Below, piece after piece: positions 49,463 to 57,132 of a DNA stretch of 64,000 nucleotides. Position 1 is the first letter of the stretch, and the number at the start of each line of letters is the position of its first letter. Where the stretch lies: positions 13,016 to 77,015 of the forward strand of contig CAYXDO010000033.1 in NCBI GenBank assembly GCA_964463485.1. Reading direction: 5' to 3'. The DNA is from CAYXDO01 sp964463485. GTDB lineage: Bacteria; Myxococcota; Kuafuiibacteriia; Kuafuiibacteriales; Kuafuiibacteriaceae. The notes under the pieces were generated by a model that had not been told where the DNA came from, searched no databases, and worked only from the letters and a program-made list of their open reading frames with translations. Position numbers and translations under genes: made by a program.

Positions 49463-49813
49463 GGCGGTACTCTATCCGATTCCAGCGGACGAAACCAAAT
49501 GAAGGCAACTCACAGCGCGGCGCGACCAAAGCGTCAGCCTGAAACGGGCCGCGCAGACCGTAGACCATAGACTCTAGGCTGAAGGTCGGATTCGGAAACC
49601 CGCCCGACGACGGCAAAACACACGCGAACCCAACACCTTCCAGGAAAACGTCTGCGCGACAACTCACATTTCTGAGGTTAGTAGTACAGACCCGCCGCGA
49701 AGACACCTCGTAGGCTCTGGGTCGGCTGGTCATTCTCGCCACTCGGTTGGAGCTCGCACGAACGCTCCGCCATGACTAGGGTGATGCCTCGCGCTGGCCT
49801 TTCGGGCGGAGGA
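49463..49813. other. 351-nt spacer without a recognisable gene
   Basis: Frames here are short and not protein-like. It precedes the propeller lipoprotein and follows the nucleotidyltransferase gene, both on the minus strand. I see no repeat or hairpin of note. Confidence 0.5.
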
Positions 49814-50341
49814 CTAGCTTGGCTGAGCTTCGAACGCGCTCGAGAGCCGAGCTTCGACGAGCGGTCGAAGCGCTGGGTCGAGCTTCGTCGCTCGGAGGCG
49901 ATCGAACACCGTGGACCGATCGATGAGGTTCGCTCGGGCGGCTAGCACGAGAAATTCGAGGTCTTTCTCGCGGCCAGCCACGGCCTTCGAAACGGCCAGA
50001 TCGGGCACCTCCAGGCACCAGCCGGTGACGCCTCGCGTATGAATCGGAACCAGGCGGTCGCGCCATCCGTCGGGCAGAGTTGCGGTTTCTTCGCCGACGC
50101 CTTGGGCGTAGTAGCCGAACGTGTCGTGGAACATGGAGAGCTCGCCGATACTCCCATCGACTACATCTGCGCGATCAGGATGATGAAGCGGATAAATATC
50201 GGCCTCCATCGAGCTCAGGAGTGATTCCGGCGCGTCTGGGAATTGGGCGAGTATGGACTGGCTTCCTATGACTACGACCGCATCGTCCTCAGCGATGTCG
50301 GCGGCCGCCCGAATGAGATGCTCGAGTTGCCGACGGTTCAT
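49814..50341 (-). CDS. DUF6036-type nucleotidyltransferase-fold protein
   Basis: The 175-residue protein has the opening AAADIAEDDAVVVIGSQSILAQFPDAPESLLSSMEADIYPL. This matches the DUF6036 pattern (G-S-Q-x-I-L followed by S-x-E-A-D), a minimal nucleotidyltransferase fold related to AbiEii/MNT toxins. A conserved VSKAVAGREKDLEFL block follows. ATG 50341 overlaps the stop of the upstream partner (ATGA). The pair looks like a toxin-antitoxin or abortive-infection module; that is inference. Confidence 0.7.
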   Translation of the reverse strand: MNRRQLEHLIRAAADIAEDDAVVVIGSQSILAQFPDAPESLLSSMEADIYPLHHPDRADVVDGSIGELSMFHDTFGYYAQGVGEETATLPDGWRDRLVPIHTRGVTGWCLEVPDLAVSKAVAGREKDLEFLVLAARANLIDRSTVFDRLRATKLDPALRPLVEARLSSAFEAQPS

Positions 50342-50658
50342 GTGCGGGCCAGGCGGGCCACGCGGCGCCACAGGTCCCAGCGCTCTTTGGGCGTCACGAT
50401 GCCCGTGAACGGGGTCGTTTGTCGAAGCGCGCGGGAGCTCTCGCCCCCATCGACGATGACCTCGAGCAAGCGCTCGCGCGGACCCTCGAAGAGCTGTAGC
50501 CACTCCGCGGCATATTTCGGATGCATCAGGCCTCGCGCCGACCAATCGAGGACCCGCGCCCTAGCCGCCTCCGCCAACTCCGGCGAAGACCGAAGGCGCT
50601 CGGCAATGATTCGGTGGATGGCGAGGCTCCGCTCCTCTGCGAGACGGTGAGGGTCCAT
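50338..50658 (-). CDS. small partner of the DUF6036 protein
   Basis: The 106-residue, mostly helical protein (RLAEERSLAIHRIIAERLRSS, YAAEWLQLFEGPRERLLEVI) precedes the nucleotidyltransferase with a 4-nt overlap. I do not recognise its family. Size, order and coupling suggest the antitoxin of the pair. GTG 50661 is an alternative start. Confidence 0.6.
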   Translation of the reverse strand: MDPHRLAEERSLAIHRIIAERLRSSPELAEAARARVLDWSARGLMHPKYAAEWLQLFEGPRERLLEVIVDGGESSRALRQTTPFTGIVTPKERWDLWRRVARLART

Positions 50659-50863
50659 CACAAATCCGATGATATCCGATGACGCCTTACCCGTCGACCG
50701 CGGCCAAGCCCCGAAGACCCGAGCTACCGGCTCCGCGTCTAGGCTGGCTTTCGAGGAAATCTCGTCTCGATAGCTCGAAATCGCACGCTGCGAGCGAGCC
50801 GAAAAGACGAAGCATGGCGCGCTGCCACGCTTACGCTTCCGGCCTCAAAGCGCGGAATGTATA

Positions 50864-51076
50864 TTACGTCGAGGTGCCGAGGCGCTTCGGCTCGTCGGCC
50901 AGGCTCGCTGCGCTCGCCCGCCGTTTGTCGGTGCAGGGCGGGCAATACAGGTCGAGCCCGGGCGGCGGACGCACAGGAAGCTCCTCAGTCTTCGCGCAGC
51001 CACGACAAGTCACTCGGTACATGGGAGTCCGATGCGATCGCGAGCGGCCGCCGCCTCCACCTCTGCGGCGCGCCAT
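50864..51076 (-). CDS. small zinc-ribbon protein
   Basis: The 70-residue basic protein MARRRGGGGG... contains YRVTCRGCAKTEELPVRPPPG and LYCPPC, two C-x2-C knuckles spaced as in zinc ribbons. Similar short proteins with a PVRPP linker are common in myxobacteria (recollection, not tested). An upstream in-frame codon at 51094 would add six residues. It is possibly a nucleic-acid binding regulator. Confidence 0.6.
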   Translation of the reverse strand: MARRRGGGGGRSRSHRTPMYRVTCRGCAKTEELPVRPPPGLDLYCPPCTDKRRASAASLADEPKRLGTST

Positions 51077-51531
51077 CAGGTGCGTCTCTGCCAATCGTTG
51101 CGGTCAAGATACGTGTTCAACTCGAATCCTTCCTCAGGTGGGCTGCTGGAACGCAGCCGGTGGATCACAGTGCCTCCTACAGGTCCAAAAAGGCCAGAAT
51201 TCGACCGGGCCGCTGTCGAATTCTGGCTAAGCCCTGAGCGCCGCTCCGTGGGGCACGGTCCCGGGCGGGTGAAGCAGGATCGGGTCAGTCGACGGACGCG
51301 CTTGCCACGTTCGTAGTACCGATGTGTGACGAACATGTGAGCCGGCGCCAACTCTCGGCTCGGTTGAGTTGTCGAATAAGCACAAAACGATCGACCGAGC
51401 CAAAAGCAAAAGCCTGAGGGCTGGACGCTTCCCGCGCTGCTGCGCCCCGATCTGGCGTCGATCTGGACCCGATCTAGAGCCGATCTAGAGGTGATCTGGA
51501 CCTGCGCCCGCTTCCAGAGTACACCCGATTC
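51077..51531. other. 455-nt spacer with GATCTGG/GATCTAG repeats
   Basis: No gene is supported. Between 51450 and 51502 the sequence GATCTGG or GATCTAG recurs about every 11-12 nt, five times, just upstream of the CAP-like lipoprotein. It could hold its promoter, but no consensus was found. Confidence 0.6.
51450..51502. repeat. degenerate GATCT-rich tandem repeat
   Basis: GATCT occurs five times at 11-12-nt spacing (roughly one helical turn), giving the array a phased look 30-80 nt before the start of the next gene. Confidence 0.75.
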
Positions 51532-53280
51532 GTGGGCTGTCGTTACCTCTTCTTGGTCCTTCTTGCTTCCTGCGCGACGTCTGCTCGTCTCGGATCGGTC
51601 GGATCGGATAAGGAGCCGAGCCGATTCACGAGTCAGCGGGAGCTCGCTGAGTTGCTGAGTCGACCGGCCGGACCTGACGTATTCAAGAACGATCCCGTCG
51701 ATGTCGAGAGTTGGGAGCTCGCGGAGCCGCTCCCCGAAGTGGCGGCCTTATTGCCTCACGCCGGATCCGGGCCTCTGGATGCCATCATCACCAGCGCCTT
51801 GGCCAGCCGCCAGGGTCTCACCCTCACCAGCGAAGCGATGTACTGCGTGGCGCGCGAGGAGGGACGCTTCTATCTTGCGCACGGAGGTCCACCGACCGAT
51901 CCGCTTCGCCTCTTCATCGCTGGCCGGTGCGGCGCCCAAACATCGCATTACAGCATGGCGTATCAGCATGGACAGGTTCCCGAGGGCATGCCCGACGAGG
52001 CCGTGCTGGAGCAGTGGGGAGCCGCCGTGCGACAAATGGTGGACTCTACTCTTCACGGCCAGCAGCTCGTCGGAGGTTGGTACGGTCGGTCGAACGGGCA
52101 AGCGATCGTCATGTGGGTATACGGCGAACGATCCGCCCTGATGGAGCCCGTCCACATGTTGCCTTCCGATGGAAAGGTACTCATCCGAGGTGAGTTGATG
52201 AGTCCGGTCGAGCACGTATTTGCGCTGATCAACAGAGGCCAGCACGGATACGCGCAGTGCGCTTTGCGCCCGGAAACGCGCTTGCCGCGGTTCGAAATCG
52301 AGTGTCTTGCGGATCCGAAAGACGAGCGCGCAGTCCTGGAGGTGTTCGCCGTTCCGCCCGGCCGAGTGCTCGGCGACGAGATCTTCGGGACGGTCGCGTG
52401 GCCGGCCGGAGCGATCGGAAAGGTATATCGAAGGGCGACGATCGACGATCCTCAGGAGGCGACTCCGGACAGGCTGCTCGAGATCATCAACCAGGTCCGC
52501 ACGGCCGGTGGTCTGAGGCCGCTCAGTTTGGCGAGGCAGCAGACCGCCACGACGGAGCGCGCGGCTCCGCATTTTTGGGCCGCGCTGTTCGGCGGCGAGG
52601 TCAGTCCTGTGGTCGCGGACCAAATTCTGCTCGGACTCAAGGCGGGGTGGGACGTCGAGTCACTCGTTCGGTCCGGTGATTTTGCCTCGGCCCTGACCAA
52701 CGGAGACGAAGCGGGCCGCCTCGTGGCGAGCGCGCTGGATCGACCGGTCGGACGGCGAGCGCTCATGGACCCCGAGGCCGAGCTGCTGGCCGTCGGAATC
52801 ACCCGGTCGCCGGACCGAAAGACTCAGGCCGCGGTGTTCACGACCTACGCGCTATTCCACGATGACACGGCCTCGAAGTCACCGGCCGTGCTCGAAAGGC
52901 TCGCCGGGATTCGAACGGGAAAGGGGCGGGCTCAGGCCAAGGCACTTCCGAAGGCAGTCGACGCGCTCGCGGCCTCGCTCGCGCTCGAAGTCCAAAATGG
53001 AAAAAAGACGACTCGGGAGGCGCTCGACAGCCTCTTGAGGGGCGCCTCGAAAATCCTCGGGCGAGGGGTCATGGGTTGGTCGCTCGAGGCGAGCTCACTC
53101 GAGGATTTGGCATTTCCCGAAGAGCTCGTCGACTGGCCGAGTCTCGAGCTCGCCATCGGCATGGGGCACCGGCGTGTCGACGGGGAGCCTTGGGGTCGGT
53201 ACTTGATCCTTTTCGTTACGACTCAGTCGGGGGTGACGGCAGCGATCGAGGCACCAAGCCAGCTCTCCGTCGGCTCCTGA
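51532..53280 (+). CDS. lipoprotein with a CAP/SCP-like C-terminal domain
   Basis: The 582-residue protein has a signal with lipobox LLASC (Cys about residue 14). The middle is unassigned. The last 250 residues (LLEIINQVRTAGGLRPLSL, then LAIGMGHRRVDGEPWGRYLILFV) resemble the start and end of CAP/SCP domains, extracellular proteins often linked to cell-wall or calcium functions. The GTG at 51532 begins the signal. No neighbour on the same strand is clearly co-transcribed. Confidence 0.62.
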   Translation: MGCRYLFLVLLASCATSARLGSVGSDKEPSRFTSQRELAELLSRPAGPDVFKNDPVDVESWELAEPLPEVAALLPHAGSGPLDAIITSALASRQGLTLTSEAMYCVAREEGRFYLAHGGPPTDPLRLFIAGRCGAQTSHYSMAYQHGQVPEGMPDEAVLEQWGAAVRQMVDSTLHGQQLVGGWYGRSNGQAIVMWVYGERSALMEPVHMLPSDGKVLIRGELMSPVEHVFALINRGQHGYAQCALRPETRLPRFEIECLADPKDERAVLEVFAVPPGRVLGDEIFGTVAWPAGAIGKVYRRATIDDPQEATPDRLLEIINQVRTAGGLRPLSLARQQTATTERAAPHFWAALFGGEVSPVVADQILLGLKAGWDVESLVRSGDFASALTNGDEAGRLVASALDRPVGRRALMDPEAELLAVGITRSPDRKTQAAVFTTYALFHDDTASKSPAVLERLAGIRTGKGRAQAKALPKAVDALAASLALEVQNGKKTTREALDSLLRGASKILGRGVMGWSLEASSLEDLAFPEELVDWPSLELAIGMGHRRVDGEPWGRYLILFVTTQSGVTAAIEAPSQLSVGS

Positions 53281-53596
53281 TCGACTCACCATGAGAGTCG
53301 TCGCGGCCGCGAAGACTCTTCAAGAAGCGGTGGATCTTGCTCCGGATCTCCAACTCGCAGCCTACGGCAGAAGATCGACGGTCTGCGCGGCCGGCCATGA
53401 GTTGCCGACTTTGGGTCGCGGCCCGTCGGCCGCGCCATGACCTCCGGACACGGACTCAGGACACGGACTCAGGACGGGGACTCAGGACACGGACTGAGGA
53501 CATGGACTCCATCGTGCGTGGTTTGGAATGCAGCCGAGAATAGTCAAAAAGTCGCACACCGTTGCCCTCACCTCGGGCATATGGGACGGTCCCCGA
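53281..53596. other. 316-nt spacer with GGACACGGACTCA repeats
   Basis: No gene is supported. It contains a tandem repeat, listed separately, and leads to the outer-membrane-type gene at 53597. Confidence 0.5.
53444..53507. repeat. GGACACGGACTCA-type 13-nt tandem repeat
   Basis: About five imperfect units (GGACACGGACTCA, GGACGGGGACTCA, GGACACGGACTGA, GGACATGGACTCC) follow one another. Such GC-rich hexamer/13-mer arrays also occur at 15646 in this window. Confidence 0.85.
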
Positions 53597-54256
53597 ATGA
53601 CTCCTATCATCGTGCTGTTGGCCACTTCGACGAGCGCCGACGCTCGGAGCGACGCGATGCCCCTCGCAGCCCACGACGCGTCCGTGCACGTGGAGAGTGG
53701 GTTCATCATCGAGGCGAGGATTTCGTCGCTGAACTTGCCTGGCGCCGAGGGTGTCTTCGGTGGGCTTGGCGGCCCGGCCGCGGTGGGTGTCGGGTACCGT
53801 GGCGAGGGATTCACGGTGAGTTTCGCGCCGGCGCTGCACCGAGTCGAAGTTTCCGAAACCCGCTGCGCCTTCGACCCCACCTTGGGCGGCTGTTCGGGAG
53901 GCGAGGACAGGACCGATTCCGCGTGGCTTTTGGTTCTGGGCGCGCAAGCACTGGGAACCGTTTCCCTCGCCACGGCGCTCGAGGGTCGTTCCGAGCTCTA
54001 TCTTCTGGGCGCGGTCGTGCTCGGGGCGGCGCTCCTCGACGAAGAGAGCCAGTCTGCGGACGCCAAGGGTGACCCGTTGGCCTTCGGAGCCACGGTGGCC
54101 CTGGGCGTCCGCTATTTCGTCACGTCCCCGCTCGCCGTGAGCGCGGAAATTGGAGAAGGTTATTTGAATATTCCAGTGGACAGCAGCACGACCCGATCCA
54201 CCCGAGCCTCGGCGTTCGCGACCTGGGGCGCGCTCGGAGTGTCGCTGGGATTCTGA
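53597..54256 (+). CDS. outer-membrane beta-barrel-like protein
   Basis: The 219-residue protein starts with a weak signal-like segment (TPIIVLLATSTSADA) and continues with alternating hydrophobic strands rich in Gly and Ala. It ends in phenylalanine (ALGVSLGF), the usual barrel C-terminus. No family is recognised. ATG 53597 is chosen for the signal-like N-terminus; an upstream in-frame codon adds 23 residues of no obvious value. Confidence 0.55.
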   Translation: MTPIIVLLATSTSADARSDAMPLAAHDASVHVESGFIIEARISSLNLPGAEGVFGGLGGPAAVGVGYRGEGFTVSFAPALHRVEVSETRCAFDPTLGGCSGGEDRTDSAWLLVLGAQALGTVSLATALEGRSELYLLGAVVLGAALLDEESQSADAKGDPLAFGATVALGVRYFVTSPLAVSAEIGEGYLNIPVDSSTTRSTRASAFATWGALGVSLGF

Positions 54257-54284
54257 AAGGACTCCGAGCCAGGCCCGGCCCAGC

Positions 54285-54356
54285 CGTTGACGCGGTCGGC
54301 CCCACCTGAGAACGCTCCTGGCGTGGCACCTCCCGTCGTTCGACCTCCGGTCGGCT
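54285..54356. repeat. 72-bp repeat, copy 1 (hutU 5' end)
   Basis: Copy 1 is about 89% identical (64 of 72) and gap-free to 57061-57132. It covers the first codons of hutU. Confidence 0.88.
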
Positions 54357-55978
54357 CCACCTTGCACACCAAAGGTTGGGTCCAAGAAGCCGCCTACCGC
54401 ATGATCCAACACAACCTCAGCCCCGACGTGGCCGAGCGACCCGAGGACCTCGTGGTCTACGGCGGCAGCGGCAAGGCCGCTCGCGACTGGCCCAGCTTCC
54501 ACCGGATCTTGGCGTCGCTTCGGTCGCTCGAGAATGACGAGACGCTCCTGGTCCAGTCCGGCAAGCCCGTCGGGATCCTGCCTTCGCACCCGGACGCCCC
54601 TCGCGTACTCATCGCGAACTCGAACCTCGTCGGGCGCTGGGCCACGTGGGAACACTTCCGCGAGCTCGATCGCAAGGGCCTGATGATGTTCGGACAGATG
54701 ACCGCGGGGTCTTGGATTTACATCGGAACCCAAGGAATTCTTCAGGGCACGTACGAGACCTTCGCGGCGGCCGGGCGACTGCACTTCGCGAGCGACGACT
54801 TGGCTGGTCGCCTCGTGTTGAGCGGCGGGCTCGGAGGCATGGGGGGCGCTCAGCCGCTCGCGGCTACGATGTGCGGCGCGGCTTTCCTGGGCGTCGAGGT
54901 GGACCCTACCCGCATTCAGCGCCGACTCGAAACAGGGTACCTCGATGAGTCTGCCGCCAACCTCGACGAGGCGCTCGCGAAGCTCGACCGCGCTCGGGCG
55001 GAGCGACGGCCGCTCTCGGTGGGGCTGCTCGGAAACGTCGCGGACGTCTACCCAGAGCTCGTCGCTCGCGGCGTGGTCCCGGACCTCGTCACCGACCAGA
55101 CCAGCGCACACGACCCGCTCATGTACATCCCGCGCGGGCTCGACTTGGCCGCTGCAGCCGAGCTCCGAACCAGCGACCCGAAGTCGTTCACCGATCGGGC
55201 CCACGCTTCGATGGCGATTCAGGTCGAGGCCATGGTCGCCTTGAAGCAGAAGGGCTCCCACGTCTTCGACTACGGCAACAACTTGCGCGCGGGCGCGGTG
55301 GCAGGCGGCTATCCGGACGCGGCCCCTTTCCCGGGCTTCGTTCCCGCCTACATTCGGCCGCTGTTCTGCGAAGGGAAGGGGCCGTTCCGGTGGGTTGCCT
55401 TGTCGGGAGATCCGGCGGACATCCGCGCGACCGAAGACGCGTTGCTCGAGACCATTCCGGACGTGCCGCACCTCCAACGATGGATCGAGCTCGCTCGAAA
55501 GAAGGTGAAGTTCCAAGGGCTGCCGTCGCGGATCTGCTGGCTCGGACACGGGGAGCGAGAGCGAGTAGGCCGCGCGTTCAATCGCTTGGTGGCCAAAGGG
55601 ATCGTGAAGGCGCCGATCGTGATCGGGCGCGACCACTTGGACTCCGGGAGCGTCGCGTCACCCAACCGCGAGACCGAAGCGATGAGAGATGGCTCGGACG
55701 CGGTCGCGGATTGGCCGATCTTGAACGCGCTCATCAACGCGGTGAACGGCGCGTCCTGGGTCTCGTTCCACCACGGCGGCGGCGTGGGCATGGGCTACTC
55801 GCTGCACGCGGGCATGGTGATCGTGTGCGACGGGACCGCCGCGGCGGATGCGCGCCTGGGCCGCGTGCTGAATTCGGATCCGGCGATGGGTGTGATTCGC
55901 CACGCGGATGCGGGCTACGAAGAAGCGATCGAGTGCGCCAAGCAAAACCACGTCAAGATTCCGGGGATCACGGTTTGA
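54287..55978 (+). CDS. hutU: urocanate hydratase
   Basis: The 563-residue enzyme of histidine breakdown converts urocanate to imidazolonepropionate using tightly bound NAD+. The family blocks are all visible: GWVQEAAYRMIQHNL, ETLLVQSGKPVG, MFGQMTAGSWIYIGTQGI, GGMGGAQPLAATMCGA, LVTDQTSAHDPL, PGFVPAYIRPLFC, the cysteine in RICWLGHG, and DHLDSGSVASPNRETEAMRDG. Length agrees with the usual 550-560. The start is uncertain: TTG 54287 lies inside a 72-bp repeat shared with the gene at 57063, and GTG 54323 is also possible. No other hut gene is in the window. Confidence 0.95.
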   Translation: MTRSAPPENAPGVAPPVVRPPVGSTLHTKGWVQEAAYRMIQHNLSPDVAERPEDLVVYGGSGKAARDWPSFHRILASLRSLENDETLLVQSGKPVGILPSHPDAPRVLIANSNLVGRWATWEHFRELDRKGLMMFGQMTAGSWIYIGTQGILQGTYETFAAAGRLHFASDDLAGRLVLSGGLGGMGGAQPLAATMCGAAFLGVEVDPTRIQRRLETGYLDESAANLDEALAKLDRARAERRPLSVGLLGNVADVYPELVARGVVPDLVTDQTSAHDPLMYIPRGLDLAAAAELRTSDPKSFTDRAHASMAIQVEAMVALKQKGSHVFDYGNNLRAGAVAGGYPDAAPFPGFVPAYIRPLFCEGKGPFRWVALSGDPADIRATEDALLETIPDVPHLQRWIELARKKVKFQGLPSRICWLGHGERERVGRAFNRLVAKGIVKAPIVIGRDHLDSGSVASPNRETEAMRDGSDAVADWPILNALINAVNGASWVSFHHGGGVGMGYSLHAGMVIVCDGTAAADARLGRVLNSDPAMGVIRHADAGYEEAIECAKQNHVKIPGITV

Positions 55979-56141
55979 GGAGCGTGAAGCATGATCACGT
56001 GCGCCGAAGCGCTCGAGCGAGATTCCGGCGATCTTTCCGGCATCCTCTGCCGTGCGCGCGTCCACGGGATCGGGGCGCCAAACTCTTTACTCGGTGCAGT
56101 ACGGAACACGAAAACAAGGCGACTCGGTGCATCTCCCGAGC

Positions 56142-56768
56142 TCATGCTCGGAGAGCCTTCCCGAGATGGGTAGCTCTCGCGATCGCGCAAGTCCGATACA
56201 GCTCGAGCGCCATCCGAATCTGCTCCGACGCTGGCAGCGATCTATCTTCGAGCAATTTCAGGGCGCTGTCGATTCTCTGAGCGATATCTTCCGAACCAAG
56301 GCGTAGCGGAGGATCGGTGATTCGCGCGACGCCGAAAAGCTCGTCCTCGAGGTTCATCCGCTGTTCGGCCGCGAGCGCCTCGTGAACTCCCTCCCCGAGC
56401 TCGACCCACACGCTGTTCGACTGCCAACTCATCATCATCGAAAGAGTGTCCGAGAGGCTGCCTCCGAATCCGAGCGCGTCCGCGCCCGTGCTGAGCGATC
56501 TCGCGATTTTGTACTCGGATATTTCGGCCAGAGCTGCCGCGTGTCGATCGGCGAGACTCACGAGCGCTGCAGCCGTACCCAGGAGCGAAGTTGCTTCGGT
56601 GAGCATCCGAGAGGGCAAGTCGGGCTCTGACATCAGAGCGACATGAAGTCGGGTACGCCAGCGACGCCAGTCCGCCGAGTCAAGGCTTTCGGGCAGCGAC
56701 TCGAGGACGCTCGCAAGCTGAGATATCGAGGACGGTTGATCGATCACGGCTGCGGCATGACCTAACAC
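56142..56768 (-). CDS. hypothetical helical protein
   Basis: The 208-residue protein is Ala/Leu/Ser-rich and mainly helical (LLGTAAALVSLADRHAAALAEISEYKIARSL), with an acidic mid-part. No family is recognised and no cysteine cluster or membrane segment is seen. A GTG start gives the full frame; it begins 20 nt after the decayed vapC, so it may once have been read with it. Confidence 0.5.
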   Translation of the reverse strand: MLGHAAAVIDQPSSISQLASVLESLPESLDSADWRRWRTRLHVALMSEPDLPSRMLTEATSLLGTAAALVSLADRHAAALAEISEYKIARSLSTGADALGFGGSLSDTLSMMMSWQSNSVWVELGEGVHEALAAEQRMNLEDELFGVARITDPPLRLGSEDIAQRIDSALKLLEDRSLPASEQIRMALELYRTCAIARATHLGKALRA

Positions 56769-56787
56769 AAATCGATGATCCCCGAGC

Positions 56788-56946
56788 TCAACAGCCGATT
56801 ACTACGACGTTTGCACGCAGGAGGGAAAGGAGTCGGTCGAGGTCTACGGGATCGCTGGTGTACAAGACTTCCGCATCTCTGGCCGCGATGATCGCCACGT
56901 GCGCGTCGCAAATGTCCGTCGTTCGACCTCGTCTACATAACTCACC
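56788..56946 (-). pseudogene. C-terminal fragment of a VapC-type PIN toxin
   Basis: About 50 codons ending IGC-stop match the second half of VapC: RGRTTDICDAHVAIIAA and VLYTSDPVDLDRLL, which carry the later acidic residues. The N-terminal half with the first aspartate is absent. The same open frame continues upstream into unrelated sequence and then through the 72-bp repeat, so the gene was probably cut by the event that placed the repeat here. Confidence 0.75.
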
Positions 56947-57060
56947 GACTTCGGGTGCGACGCACGAATCCCGCGACGCAGGATAGTCATTAAAGTGTCG
57001 AGTGTCGGCAGCCCTCCCGAAGGTCGCTTTCCGCACGGGCCGCTGCGCCAGGAGCCTGGT

Positions 57061-57132
57061 CGTTGACGTCGTCGGCCCCACCTGGGAACGCTCCCGACGT
57101 GGCACCCCCCGTCGTCCGCCCTCCGGTCGGCT
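57061..57132. repeat. 72-bp repeat, copy 2 (5' end of the DUF3857 gene)
   Basis: Copy 2 of 54285-54356 supplies the only start codons available to the following gene, and weaker similarity (GGCTGGGTCCAAGA) continues past it. Confidence 0.88.

Noticed and set aside
53456..55636. 726-codon minus-strand frame opposite hutU
   Set aside because: It is the antisense shadow of hutU and the barrel-like gene; composition is not protein-like.
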